A stretch of DNA of 6,574 bases from Oscillospiraceae bacterium (GCA_019413245.1 DXNX01000139.1:1-6574); one strand, 5' to 3'; shown: positions 1 to 5,712, counted from the stretch's first letter. A program made the numbers and translations. Notes: generated by a model from the sequence alone, not told the origin.

Positions 1-1214
1 GTCTGATAGGCGGGGGGCCGGGCCGGGAACGTACCTTTGCCGTCGGTGAAATACAGCACACCCTGCAGATCCCGCAGCCGACCTTCCTTCTGCAGCTCGT
101 CAATGCGGGCAAAGGCGGGGCGAAAATCCGTTCCGCCGCCTCCGTTCAGGGTCAGGGAAGCCGCGTACCGTTCCAGGGTCTCGGTGTCTTTCAAAAAGGT
201 GATATCCCGCACGGCATCGTCGCACTGCATCACCACGATGTTGCACCGGCTGAAAAAGCTGCCGGAGGTTTTCAGCAGGCCGAAGGTCTCCCGCAAAAAC
301 GACTTGACCAGCTCGCCGGCCGTGGATTCGCTGGTGTCGATGACGATGACCAGGTCCCGGATCTTTTTGCTCTCCCGGGTTTCCAGCGGCTCAATCAGCG
401 GCATGTTGCCGTAGGTGTTCAGGCCGTAGGTGTAGTATCCCAGGTCGAACTCATCCAGGTCCAGCCTTGGCTCTTCCCGCAGTACGGCGAACCGGCGCAG
501 GAAATCCTTGTACAGCCGGCGGCTGCGCCCGGCTTCCACCTGGGCGGCCATGCTTTCGGCACCGGCGGCCTCACCGGCCTGGCGTCCGGCCTGCTGCATG
601 CTCAGCTGGGTTTCCCGGCCCAGCTGTTCCCACTGGCGGCCCAACATCTGGGCGGCAGGCGAGTCCGGGTCGGTGGGCCACAGGCGGTGGCTGTCACAGT
701 AAAATTCCTGCTGTAAGGTGTCCAGCTCCCCGGCACTGCGCTGGGCGAGTGCCCGGTAAATAGGCCCTGCAGCCAGAAAACGGGCTTTTTCTTTGAGCTC
801 GGCGTAGGTTTTCTGCCGTAGCCAGCTCACCGGCCGGGTCAGAGCTTCCACCCCCAGGGTATCCAGGGTGTGTTCCACCGCAATATCACAGGCAAGCCCC
901 CACAGGGCCGGGTCCCGGCCTTCCCGCAGCCAGGGATGGCGGAAGATGCAGTGCAGCACACTGTGCAGATACGCCCGGGCCAGGTACTTCCGGTTTTTGC
1001 GGTAAATGCGCAACACCCACGACGACCCGTAGCACAAGGCCGCGCCGTTGGTGGCGGGACCGCGCTCGGGGTCCGGGTCGGGGGTCAGGGTCAGGGCCCC
1101 CAGGGCGGCATTCAGGTAGCGGAGCTGGAGATACAGCTCGCTGCGGGTCAGTTCCATGGCGCGGCGTGCCATGGTGGATTCCCACTCGGCCTGTGTCTGC
1201 ACATGCTGTGCCAT
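1..1214 (-). CDS. VWA-like domain protein with N-terminal DUF2201-type putative metallopeptidase domain (partial, C-terminus off left edge)
   Basis: Open from an ATG at 1214 to the window edge, 404 residues, still open. The start has a strong AGGAGG SD 8 nt upstream. Residues about 15-260 resemble the DUF2201 N-terminal (predicted metallopeptidase) region, with the histidine cluster HSVLH (84-88) and H93 in CIFRH. Residues about 286-404 form a von Willebrand A-like fold with a complete metal-ion-dependent adhesion site (MIDAS): DTSES at 293-297, T362 in GGGGTD, and D391 in FTDG. Relatives of this architecture usually work with a MoxR-type AAA ATPase, probably as a metal-dependent protein-binding or remodelling partner in the cytoplasm; no signal peptide is visible. 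No ATPase gene is in the window, and it could lie beyond the left edge. The histidine motif lacks the Glu of a classical HExxH, so protease activity is doubtful. From family size, probably only some tens of residues are missing. The family call is firm; the molecular role is not known. Confidence 0.88.
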   Translation of the reverse strand, partial: MAQHVQTQAEWESTMARRAMELTRSELYLQLRYLNAALGALTLTPDPDPERGPATNGAALCYGSSWVLRIYRKNRKYLARAYLHSVLHCIFRHPWLREGRDPALWGLACDIAVEHTLDTLGVEALTRPVSWLRQKTYAELKEKARFLAAGPIYRALAQRSAGELDTLQQEFYCDSHRLWPTDPDSPAAQMLGRQWEQLGRETQLSMQQAGRQAGEAAGAESMAAQVEAGRSRRLYKDFLRRFAVLREEPRLDLDEFDLGYYTYGLNTYGNMPLIEPLETRESKKIRDLVIVIDTSESTAGELVKSFLRETFGLLKTSGSFFSRCNIVVMQCDDAVRDITFLKDTETLERYAASLTLNGGGGTDFRPAFARIDELQKEGRLRDLQGVLYFTDGKGTFPARPPAYQ

Positions 1215-1239
1215 GGCCCTGTCCTCCTTTTTATGGATT

Positions 1240-1253
1240 GCCCCCTGAGGGGC
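1240..1253 (-). other. Small GC hairpin in the LRR-VWA intercistronic gap
   Basis: GCCCC at 1240-1244 pairs with GGGGC at 1249-1253 around a 4-nt loop, in the 41-nt gap between the LRR stop codon and the VWA start. No T-run follows on the minus strand, so it is not a terminator. At most it may influence mRNA processing or relative expression of the two genes. Confidence 0.4.
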
Positions 1254-1255
1254 GA

Positions 1256-2209
1256 TTACAAATCATCGAAATCATAGGTCTTTTTGCGTTTGCGTTCGGC
1301 CCGGGCGGTACCTGCCAGCAGCAGGGCCGCTCCTTCACTCCACTGGGCCTGCCCGCAGGCCAGAGCGGCCTCCCGGCGGGCATCCGCATCCAGCACGGTG
1401 GCCAGTGCCTGCAGGGCTGCTGCGTCCCGGTCCGCCAGAACCACGGCCACGGCCTCGGCGGCATGACTGCGCAGATAGGCCCCATATTGGGCCCGGGCCT
1501 CGTCGCTCAGTTCTACGGGACAGCACAGCCGGTCCAGAGATGCCCGGCAGAGCCCTTCGGGCGATTCGTCCGCATCGGCCATGGCGAACGCGGCATCGTA
1601 TTCCTTGAAAGCCAGGACTCCATGGTCAAAGCACTGGCGGTATCGGTATCCTACGCCTTCAATACTGTGGTTGAAGATGTGGGCAGGGGTGTTCTCGTGC
1701 AGATACTCGGAAAATTCCGGGTAATACAGCCGGACCGACGTTTCTCCGCCCAGAAATTCCACCCCGATGCCGGCGGCCACGGCGGCCAGCATTTTTTTCA
1801 GGCCGGTGGCCTGGTCGGGGGCAGCACGCAGGGCAAAGGTGCGCAGGGAACGGCAGTTGGTGAACAGGTCACTGCCCAGGCTTTCGATACCGGACCCCGC
1901 CGTCAGACGGCGCAGGGAACGGCAGTTATAGAATGCACCGTTGTGGATGGCCTGTACGCTGTCCGGCAGGACCACCTCCTGCACAAATTCTCCGCAGACG
2001 GGATGGTCGGAAGGAAGAGCACCTTCCGGTGTTTCCATCTGTCCGCCCTCGGGGTCACGCCGGGCGGAAAAGCAGTACGGTCCGATTTCGGTCACCGGCA
2101 GGCCGCCCACCGTGTCCGGTACAACAGCACAAGGGGATTCCCCGAACAGGCGCAGCACCCGCGCGCCGCCCGTGCAGGGCTGCCAAAGAATGCTTATGGA
2201 ACGCTGCAT
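1256..2209 (-). CDS. BspA-type leucine-rich-repeat protein, first gene of a unit with the VWA protein
   Basis: 317 residues, ATG at 2209 preceded by GAAGAGGTGG with 4 nt spacing, ending in TAA. The N-terminal half (about residues 15-135) carries BspA/LRR_5-like repeats: a VVPDTVGGLPVTEIG unit, then VVLPDSVQAIHNGAFYNC and IESLGSDLFTNCRSL. The C-terminal half (about 150-300) is not repeat-like. It has a conserved-looking FSEYLHENTPAHIFNHSIEG stretch followed by an Ala-rich helical region and a basic Lys/Arg tail ending YDFDDL. There is no signal peptide, sorting signal or transmembrane segment, so unlike the surface BspA proteins it is probably cytoplasmic. It lies 41 nt upstream of the VWA gene on the same strand with no terminator between, so the two are probably co-transcribed and may work together. 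Function unknown; the repeats suggest protein binding. Confidence 0.85.
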   Translation of the reverse strand: MQRSISILWQPCTGGARVLRLFGESPCAVVPDTVGGLPVTEIGPYCFSARRDPEGGQMETPEGALPSDHPVCGEFVQEVVLPDSVQAIHNGAFYNCRSLRRLTAGSGIESLGSDLFTNCRSLRTFALRAAPDQATGLKKMLAAVAAGIGVEFLGGETSVRLYYPEFSEYLHENTPAHIFNHSIEGVGYRYRQCFDHGVLAFKEYDAAFAMADADESPEGLCRASLDRLCCPVELSDEARAQYGAYLRSHAAEAVAVVLADRDAAALQALATVLDADARREAALACGQAQWSEGAALLLAGTARAERKRKKTYDFDDL

Positions 2210-2242
2210 GCTGCCACCTCTTCTCTGTTTTGGGTACGGGTC

Positions 2243-2271
2243 TTTACAACAGGGCTATTATAGCATAAAAT
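2243..2271 (+). promoter_or_regulatory. Sigma-A-type promoter for the MATE-GNAT operon
   Basis: The -35 box TTTACA (2243-2248) and -10 box TAAAAT (2266-2271) each match the consensus at 5 of 6 positions, with an ideal 17-bp spacer. Transcription would start near 2278, leaving a leader of about 68 nt before the MATE ATG at 2346. It overlaps the minus-strand promoter of the LRR gene. Confidence 0.7.
2254..2264. promoter_or_regulatory. Perfect 11-bp palindrome inside both overlapping promoters
   Basis: GCTAT-T-ATAGC is a perfect inverted repeat. It lies in the spacer of the plus-strand promoter and covers the minus-strand -10 box. It could be an operator controlling both directions, but a -10 box is itself A/T rich, so part of the symmetry may be chance. 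Confidence 0.3.
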
Positions 2272-2285
2272 GTTGGGACGGGAAA
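2257..2285 (-). promoter_or_regulatory. Extended -10 promoter for the LRR-VWA unit
   Basis: On the minus strand a perfect TATAAT (2262-2257) is preceded by TGC (2265-2263), giving a full TGnTATAAT extended -10. The -35 region TTTCCC (2285-2280) is poor, as is common for extended -10 promoters. The start of transcription would be near 2250, about 40 nt before the LRR ATG. Confidence 0.65.
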
Positions 2286-2345
2286 CAAAAAATACCCGTG
2301 TGTGTTTGAAAATCAGGAGAGAAATAGGGGAGGATACAAGGTTTT

Positions 2346-3731
2346 ATGCGCACGTCTCACGATCAGAATGCGATCCTGACGGGTTCGATTCCTAGGCAGC
2401 TGATTTTATTCTTTCTGCCCATCTGGTTCGGTACGCTGTTCCAGCAGTTGTACAATACCGCCGATACCCTGATCGTCGGTAATTTTGTGGGTACCCAGGC
2501 CCTGGCCGCGGTGGGCGCCACCGGTGCCTTTGTGCAGCTGCTGGTGGGCGTGTTCGTCGGCCTTTGCAGCGGCGCCGGCGTGGTCATTGCCCAAAGCTAC
2601 GGTGCCGGCAATGTGGAGGAGGTGGACCGTCAGGTCCACACAGCGCTGTCCATGGCTATCCTGGGCGGTGCGGTTCTGACGGTGCTGGGCCTGGTGACCA
2701 GCCGCGGGGTGCTGATCCTCATGCAGACACCCGCCGACATCATCGATGATGCCACCCTGTACCTGCAGATCTACTTCCTGGGCATGATCCCCCAGATCAT
2801 CTACAATATGGGCACCAATATCCTGCGTGCGGTGGGCGACAGCAAGCGGCCGCTGTACTTCCTGATCATTGCGTCCCTGGTCAACATTGTGCTGGACATC
2901 GTTTTTGTGGCCGGATTCAAATGGGGAGTGGCCGGTGCGGCGCTGGCCACCATCATCAGCCAGGTGGCCAGTGCGGTGCTGACCATGCGCTGCCTGGCAG
3001 GTTCCAGCGGCATGCCCTGGCATCTGGAAGTGGCACGCATGCGTCCTGACCCGGCGGTCCTGTCCGATATCTGCCGCATCGGCCTGCCCAGCGCGGCCCA
3101 GTCGGCACTGTACAGCATCAGCAATATCGTCATTCAGGCGGCGGTGAACGGCTTCGGCACCACCGCAGTGGCAGCCTGGAGCGTCTACGGCAAGATCGAT
3201 TTCCTGTTCTGGATGACCGTCAGCTCTTACGGCATTGCCGTCACCACCTTTGCGGGGCAGAACTTCGGTGCGCAGCTGTACGACCGTGTTCACCGCGGCA
3301 CCCGGGTCTGCCTGGGTATGGCGGCAGCCACCACCGTGGCCATCAGCCTGGCTCTGTACCCGTTGGCCGGCCTGGCGTTCCGCATGTTCAGCCAGGACCA
3401 GGCGGTTATTGAGCAGGGCATCCAGATGATGCATTTCCTGGTGCCCACCTACATCACCTATGTCTGCATCGAAATTTTCTCCGGCGCCTTGCGCGGCTGC
3501 GGGGATGTGCGGGTCCCCACCATCATCACCGTCTTCGGCGTGTGTGGTCTGCGAGTGGCCTGGCTGTTGCTGGTGGTGCCGCACTTCCACACCATCCTGA
3601 TGGTGGAAGCCAGCTACCCCATCACATGGTCCCTGGCCAGCATTCTGTTTGCTGTCTATTATCTGCGGGGCGGCTGGATGCAGCGCTGTATTGCGGTCCG
3701 GGACGCCAAAGAAGCGGCAGCCCAGGGCTGA
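2346..3731 (+). CDS. MATE-family multidrug/cation antiporter
   Basis: 461 residues, the usual length for the multidrug and toxic compound extrusion family, which exports organic cations or drugs across the cytoplasmic membrane using a Na+ or H+ gradient. The opening GSIPRQLILFFLPIWFGTLF, then QQLYNTADTLIVGNFVG (residues 33-49), is characteristic of Firmicutes MATE proteins. Hydrophobic segments run through the protein in the expected 12-helix pattern as two related halves (about 15-190 and 235-445). The start is the ATG at 2346: a GGGGAGG at 2327-2333 lies rather far upstream (12 nt) and an AAGG at 2338-2341 rather close, so the exact SD use is unsure, but the protein start fits the family. 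A GNAT gene follows after 12 nt, so they form an operon. Substrate cannot be predicted. Confidence 0.95.
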   Translation: MRTSHDQNAILTGSIPRQLILFFLPIWFGTLFQQLYNTADTLIVGNFVGTQALAAVGATGAFVQLLVGVFVGLCSGAGVVIAQSYGAGNVEEVDRQVHTALSMAILGGAVLTVLGLVTSRGVLILMQTPADIIDDATLYLQIYFLGMIPQIIYNMGTNILRAVGDSKRPLYFLIIASLVNIVLDIVFVAGFKWGVAGAALATIISQVASAVLTMRCLAGSSGMPWHLEVARMRPDPAVLSDICRIGLPSAAQSALYSISNIVIQAAVNGFGTTAVAAWSVYGKIDFLFWMTVSSYGIAVTTFAGQNFGAQLYDRVHRGTRVCLGMAAATTVAISLALYPLAGLAFRMFSQDQAVIEQGIQMMHFLVPTYITYVCIEIFSGALRGCGDVRVPTIITVFGVCGLRVAWLLLVVPHFHTILMVEASYPITWSLASILFAVYYLRGGWMQRCIAVRDAKEAAAQG

Positions 3732-3743
3732 AAGGAGAAGGTC

Positions 3744-4268
3744 GTGGAATTTCAGCTTCGTGCGGCGGTGCCGTCCGACCTGCCGGGAATCCTGTCTGTG
3801 ATGCGCGCAGCGCAGCAGGCGCTGGTCTGTCAGGACTGGTTTGTACCGGATGAGGAAGCCTATTTTGCCGCCCATATCAACGGTCCGGAAGGCTTTTGCC
3901 ATGTGGCTGAAGCGCCGGACGGACAGCTGGCGGCCTACTTCACCGTCAAGCTGGCGGGGGAGGCGGAGGACGCCCTGGGGCGGCGGCTGGGCATGACCGG
4001 GGCAGCATTGCGTGCCTGCGCCCAGATGGACAGCTGCTGTGTGGCGCCGCCTTATCGCGGCCACAGCCTGGAAGGCTGTCTGCTGGAACTGGCCGAGCAG
4101 CGTCTGCTTGCCTGGCCCGGCCAACCGTACACCCATTGTCTGGGCACCGTCCATCCGGACAACGCTGCCAGCCTGTACAGCTTCCTGCACCGGGGGTATC
4201 ATATTGCGGCCGCCGATGTGCTGTGCTACGGCGGTAAGTGGCGGCACATTCTCCAAAAAGATTTGTAA
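3744..4268 (+). CDS. GNAT-family N-acetyltransferase
   Basis: 174 residues from a GTG start at 3744, supported by AAAGGAG at 3731-3737, which touches the MATE stop codon. The fold signature is visible in order: an N-terminal strand LRAAVPSDLPGILSVM (5-20), the central strand and acetyl-CoA loop MDSCCVAPPYRGHSLEG (95-111), and the C-terminal HPDNAASLYSFLHRGY (137-152), which matches the N-x-x-S-x-x-x-Y-x-x-x-G-[FY] pattern of GNAT enzymes. It should transfer an acetyl group from acetyl-CoA to an amine on a small molecule or protein. The R/Q-x-x-G-x-G/A loop is imperfect (YRGHSLEG) but Arg and both Gly positions remain. It is translationally close to the MATE gene, so a joint resistance or detoxification role is conceivable; no substrate can be assigned. 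Confidence 0.88.
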   Translation: MEFQLRAAVPSDLPGILSVMRAAQQALVCQDWFVPDEEAYFAAHINGPEGFCHVAEAPDGQLAAYFTVKLAGEAEDALGRRLGMTGAALRACAQMDSCCVAPPYRGHSLEGCLLELAEQRLLAWPGQPYTHCLGTVHPDNAASLYSFLHRGYHIAAADVLCYGGKWRHILQKDL

Positions 4269-4278
4269 AAACCAAAAG

Positions 4279-4313
4279 GCTCCTGCCGGAATTCCACGGC
4301 AAGAGCTTTTTTT
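4279..4313 (+). terminator. Rho-independent terminator between convergent genes
   Basis: GCTC-C-TGCCG (4279-4288) pairs with CGGCA-A-GAGC (4297-4306) with one C/A mismatch and an 8-nt loop, followed by seven T (4307-4313). It starts 11 nt after the GNAT stop. The opposite strand has T-rich stretches after the stem too, so it may also stop transcripts from cutC. Confidence 0.85.
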
Positions 4314-4321
4314 GTTGAAAA

Positions 4322-5080
4322 TCAGACGGATTCGTCCAGTGCCTGGCGGGCAGCCCGCACCGCTGAAGCGCTGGTCTGCTGGATATGCCATTCATCCAGA
4401 CCGGGCAGCCCCATGGGGACGCCCTCCCGGCGGAACTGCATTCCGCTTTCCCGCTCGGTTTTGCCGCTCATGTGGAAAGCCCGGACCCGGGGCAACACAT
4501 GGCACAGTTCCCGGATGACTTCCGCGTTTACCCCGGCACCGATGAGCACTTCGGGGCCGTCTGTCCGGTCGCGCTCGGCCAGCAGGGAAGCAAGGACCGT
4601 GCGTCCGTCTCGGCAGGAAGCCGCCGCGCCGCTGGTAAGGACGGTGTCAATGCCCAGGGCTGCGGCGGCCCGGTAGGTTTCCAGCGGGTCACGGGATACA
4701 TCAATGGCACGGTGCAGGGTCAGACCCGCCCCGGGACCGGCCGCCTCGATCAGGCGGCGGGTGGCGGCGTTGTCCAGAGCGCCGTCGGCGGTCAGCACGC
4801 CGACCACAAACCCGTCGGCACCGGCCTGGCGCAGTACCGGGATCTGGGCGCACATCAGGCCGATCTCTTCCGGCGAATACAGAAAGTCGCCGGGACGTGG
4901 CCGCATCAGGCAACGCACCGGGATGTTGCTCTCTGCCCGGATCTGTTCCAGCAGAGCCGCATAAGGGGTCAGTCCGCCCACGCTCAGCGCGCTGCAAAGT
5001 TCCAGACGGTCCGCGCCGCCCGCCACAGCCGCCCGGGCGGAAGCCAGACTGTCCACACACACTTCCAAAATCGGTTTCAT
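4322..5080 (-). CDS. cutC: CutC family protein (copper homeostasis protein CutC-like)
   Basis: 252 residues, normal for the family, which folds as a TIM barrel. Diagnostic motifs are clear: LEVCVDS (5-11), GGADRLELCSAL (21-32), GGLTPY (35-40), CLMRPRPGDFLYS (57-69), GADGFVVGVLTADG (87-100), LHRAID (122-127), LTSG (148-151), and a C-terminal HMSGKTERESGMQF. The usual FHRAFD is LHRAID here. I choose the ATG at 5080 over an upstream in-frame ATG at 5119 because the protein then opens with the family's typical N-terminus and has a GGAGGAAGGG SD about 9 nt upstream. CutC was named for copper tolerance in Escherichia coli, but that phenotype was later traced largely to the small RNA MicL encoded in the same region, and the barrel's true reaction is unsettled. 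The convergent GNAT operon and upstream small-protein gene give no copper context. Confidence 0.93.
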   Translation of the reverse strand: MKPILEVCVDSLASARAAVAGGADRLELCSALSVGGLTPYAALLEQIRAESNIPVRCLMRPRPGDFLYSPEEIGLMCAQIPVLRQAGADGFVVGVLTADGALDNAATRRLIEAAGPGAGLTLHRAIDVSRDPLETYRAAAALGIDTVLTSGAAASCRDGRTVLASLLAERDRTDGPEVLIGAGVNAEVIRELCHVLPRVRAFHMSGKTERESGMQFRREGVPMGLPGLDEWHIQQTSASAVRAARQALDESV

Positions 5081-5089
5081 AGTTGCTTT

Positions 5090-5099
5090 CCCTTCCTCC
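5090..5099 (-). promoter_or_regulatory. SD site deciding the cutC start
   Basis: On the minus strand, GGAGGAAGGG precedes the ATG at 5080 by 9 nt and lies downstream of the alternative ATG at 5119, so translation from 5080 is favoured. Confidence 0.75.
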
Positions 5100-5113
5100 G
5101 ACTGTGGTGTCGG
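5098..5113 (-). promoter_or_regulatory. Leader hairpin abutting the cutC SD
   Basis: CCGAC (5113-5109 on the minus strand) pairs with GTCGG (5102-5098) around a 6-nt loop. Its 3' arm shares two G residues with the GGAGG of the SD. Pairing would partly mask the ribosome-binding site. The stem is short (5 bp), so regulation is only possible, not shown. Confidence 0.4.
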
Positions 5114-5130
5114 TACCATTCTTTGGCCCT

Positions 5131-5159
5131 AGTATACCACGCAAAGCACAAAAAGCACA
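5131..5159 (-). promoter_or_regulatory. Extended -10 promoter for cutC
   Basis: On the minus strand TATACT (5136-5131) is preceded by TGG (5139-5137), an extended -10. Seventeen bases further up is TGTGCT, a poor -35. Transcription would start near 5124, about 44 nt before the cutC ATG. Confidence 0.6.
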
Positions 5160-5190
5160 GTGCCCCCGCACAGAAGTTCCGGCGGGGGCA
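5150..5190 (-). terminator. Probable terminator after the small membrane protein gene
   Basis: A perfect 9-bp stem TGCCCCCGC (5190-5182 on the minus strand) with GCGGGGGCA (5169-5161) and a 12-nt loop is followed, after six other bases, by TTTTT (5154-5150). The gap before the T-run makes it weaker than a classical terminator, so some read-through into cutC on the same strand is possible. Confidence 0.6.
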
Positions 5191-5225
5191 GCATGCAGTT
5201 ATATGAAAAAGGGATACGCAGGGGG

Positions 5226-5504
5226 TTATGCTGCCCGGCCGCCGCGCACCACGCGCAGGGGGACCGGTTGGCGGGCGGCGGCGTGCCGTACCCGGCGCAC
5301 CTGGACACGGGGACGCCGGGCGGGTCTGGGCTGTGCCAGACCGCACAGCAGGTTCATGGCCAGCAGGTCGGCCAGGATCAGCAGAATGGCCAGCGGCAGA
5401 AACAGGGAACCTTCCGCCACACCGTTTGCGATGGGCAGCAGCAGAAAGCCCATCACCGACATCAGAAAGCGACATACCTGTTGTTTGATGGTCTGAAAGT
5501 TCAT
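5226..5504 (-). CDS. Small two-helix membrane protein with Arg-rich tail, divergent to the S24 repressor
   Basis: 92 residues, unrecognised. The ATG at 5504 has a perfect GGAGGT SD 7 nt upstream and is preferred over the in-frame ATG at 5531, which lacks one. Two hydrophobic segments are visible: about 13-30 (FLMSVMGFLLLPIANGVA) and 33-57, which includes LPLAILLILADLLAMNLLCG. The remaining tail, 58-92, holds 11 arginines among Pro, Val and Ala and has only one other charged-type residue, His74; it has no acidic residue. By the positive-inside rule, the tail and the Lys/Arg-bearing N-terminus should both face the cytoplasm, making a helical hairpin. Its promoter (TTGACA-17-TATCAT) is straddled by two copies of the palindrome also found at the repressor promoter, so it is probably the repressor's main target, expressed on induction. 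Small membrane proteins under such repressors often act on membrane energy or cell division, but nothing here proves that. Confidence 0.72.
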   Translation of the reverse strand: MNFQTIKQQVCRFLMSVMGFLLLPIANGVAEGSLFLPLAILLILADLLAMNLLCGLAQPRPARRPRVQVRRVRHAAARQPVPLRVVRGGRAA

Positions 5505-5511
5505 GATCCGT

Positions 5512-5517
5512 ACCTCC
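5512..5517 (-). promoter_or_regulatory. SD site deciding the small membrane protein start
   Basis: A perfect GGAGGT on the minus strand lies 7 nt before the ATG at 5504. It sets the start at 5504 and is good evidence that this short frame is translated. Confidence 0.75.
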
Positions 5518-5533
5518 GCAAAACGATTCACTC

Positions 5534-5548
5534 ACAACCTACCGTTGT
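5534..5548. promoter_or_regulatory. Operator O1 of the proposed S24-repressor box
   Basis: ACAAC-CTACC-GTTGT, a perfect 5-5-5 palindrome. It falls just downstream of the predicted start of transcription (about 5553) of the small membrane protein gene, where a bound repressor would block initiation or early elongation. Its centre is 34 bp from that of O2, about three helical turns. Confidence 0.72.
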
Positions 5549-5559
5549 TTCACAACTTC

Positions 5560-5588
5560 ATGATAATACAACTATCGGTTGTTGTCAA
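5560..5588 (-). promoter_or_regulatory. Sigma-A promoter of the small membrane protein gene
   Basis: On the minus strand a perfect -35 TTGACA (5588-5583), a 17-bp spacer and a -10 TATCAT (5565-5560, 5 of 6). This is a near-consensus promoter, which fits a gene that is strongly repressed and then strongly induced. O2 sits entirely inside the spacer. Confidence 0.78.
5568..5582. promoter_or_regulatory. Operator O2 of the proposed S24-repressor box
   Basis: ACAAC-TATCG-GTTGT, a perfect 5-5-5 palindrome wholly inside the spacer between the -35 and -10 of the small membrane protein promoter. Repressor bound here would exclude RNA polymerase. Another GTTG follows directly, overlapping the -35 box. 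Confidence 0.75.
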
Positions 5589-5631
5589 CTAAAAAAACAA
5601 CTTTTGAGGGAAAAAATTCCAAGTTTTTCTC

Positions 5632-5660
5632 TTTACAGAAACTACCAAAGGTTGTATAAT
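5632..5660 (+). promoter_or_regulatory. Sigma-A promoter of the S24 repressor gene
   Basis: The -35 TTTACA (5632-5637, 5 of 6) and a perfect -10 TATAAT (5655-5660) are separated by exactly 17 bp. Transcription would begin near 5667. The ATG at 5659 overlaps this -10 box and so cannot be the translation start; the ATG at 5713 is used. Confidence 0.82.
5641..5655. promoter_or_regulatory. Operator O3 of the proposed S24-repressor box
   Basis: ACTAC-CAAAG-GTTGT, the same 5-5-5 layout as O1 and O2 with one mismatch in the left half-site. It fills the spacer of the repressor's own promoter and shares the first T of its -10 box, as expected for autorepression. The mismatch suggests weaker binding than at O1/O2. 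Confidence 0.68.
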
Positions 5661-5677
5661 GAATTCATCAAAGAATC

Positions 5678-5698
5678 CCCGGCGTCCCCCCCGCCGGG
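5678..5698 (+). promoter_or_regulatory. GC hairpin in the repressor leader, touching its SD
   Basis: CCCGGCG (5678-5684) and CGCCGGG (5692-5698) form a 7-bp all-GC stem with loop TCCCCCC, ending one base before the AAAGGAG SD. It cannot cover the SD, but it could slow ribosome loading or protect the message. The C-rich loop could also pair briefly with the GGAG of the SD. Confidence 0.45.
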
Positions 5699-5705
5699 AA
5701 AGGAG
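5699..5705 (+). promoter_or_regulatory. SD site deciding the repressor start
   Basis: AAAGGAG lies 7 nt before the ATG at 5713. Together with the -10 box at 5655-5660, it rules out the upstream in-frame ATG at 5659 and removes an 18-residue Arg/Pro-rich false extension. Confidence 0.8.
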
Positions 5706-5712
5706 CTTGCAA

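Noticed and set aside
37..414. 125-codon open frame on the plus strand
   Set aside because: Antisense to the VWA domain, where the MIDAS motifs on the minus strand show the real frame.
1166..2263. 365-codon open frame on the plus strand
   Set aside because: Antisense to the LRR gene, no recognisable domain, and it runs over the divergent promoter region.
2406..4391. 661-codon open frame on the minus strand
   Set aside because: It lies antisense to the MATE and GNAT genes, which have clear families. Its composition (rich in His, Gln, Asp, Gly) is that of an antisense shadow in GC-rich coding DNA, and it spans the terminator at 4279-4313.
4385..5206. 273-codon open frame on the plus strand
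   Set aside because: Antisense to cutC, whose motifs are unmistakable; it also crosses the cutC promoter.
5077..5535. 152-codon minus-strand frame overlapping the small membrane protein gene
   Set aside because: It has no SD, runs through the terminator hairpin and cutC promoter, and has no hydrophobic or domain pattern; the frame from 5504 has the SD and membrane helices.
5659..5712. 18-codon N-terminal extension of the repressor (ATG at 5659)
   Set aside because: This ATG overlaps a perfect TATAAT -10 box, so it would not be in the message; the ATG at 5713 has the SD and matches the usual start of XRE domains.
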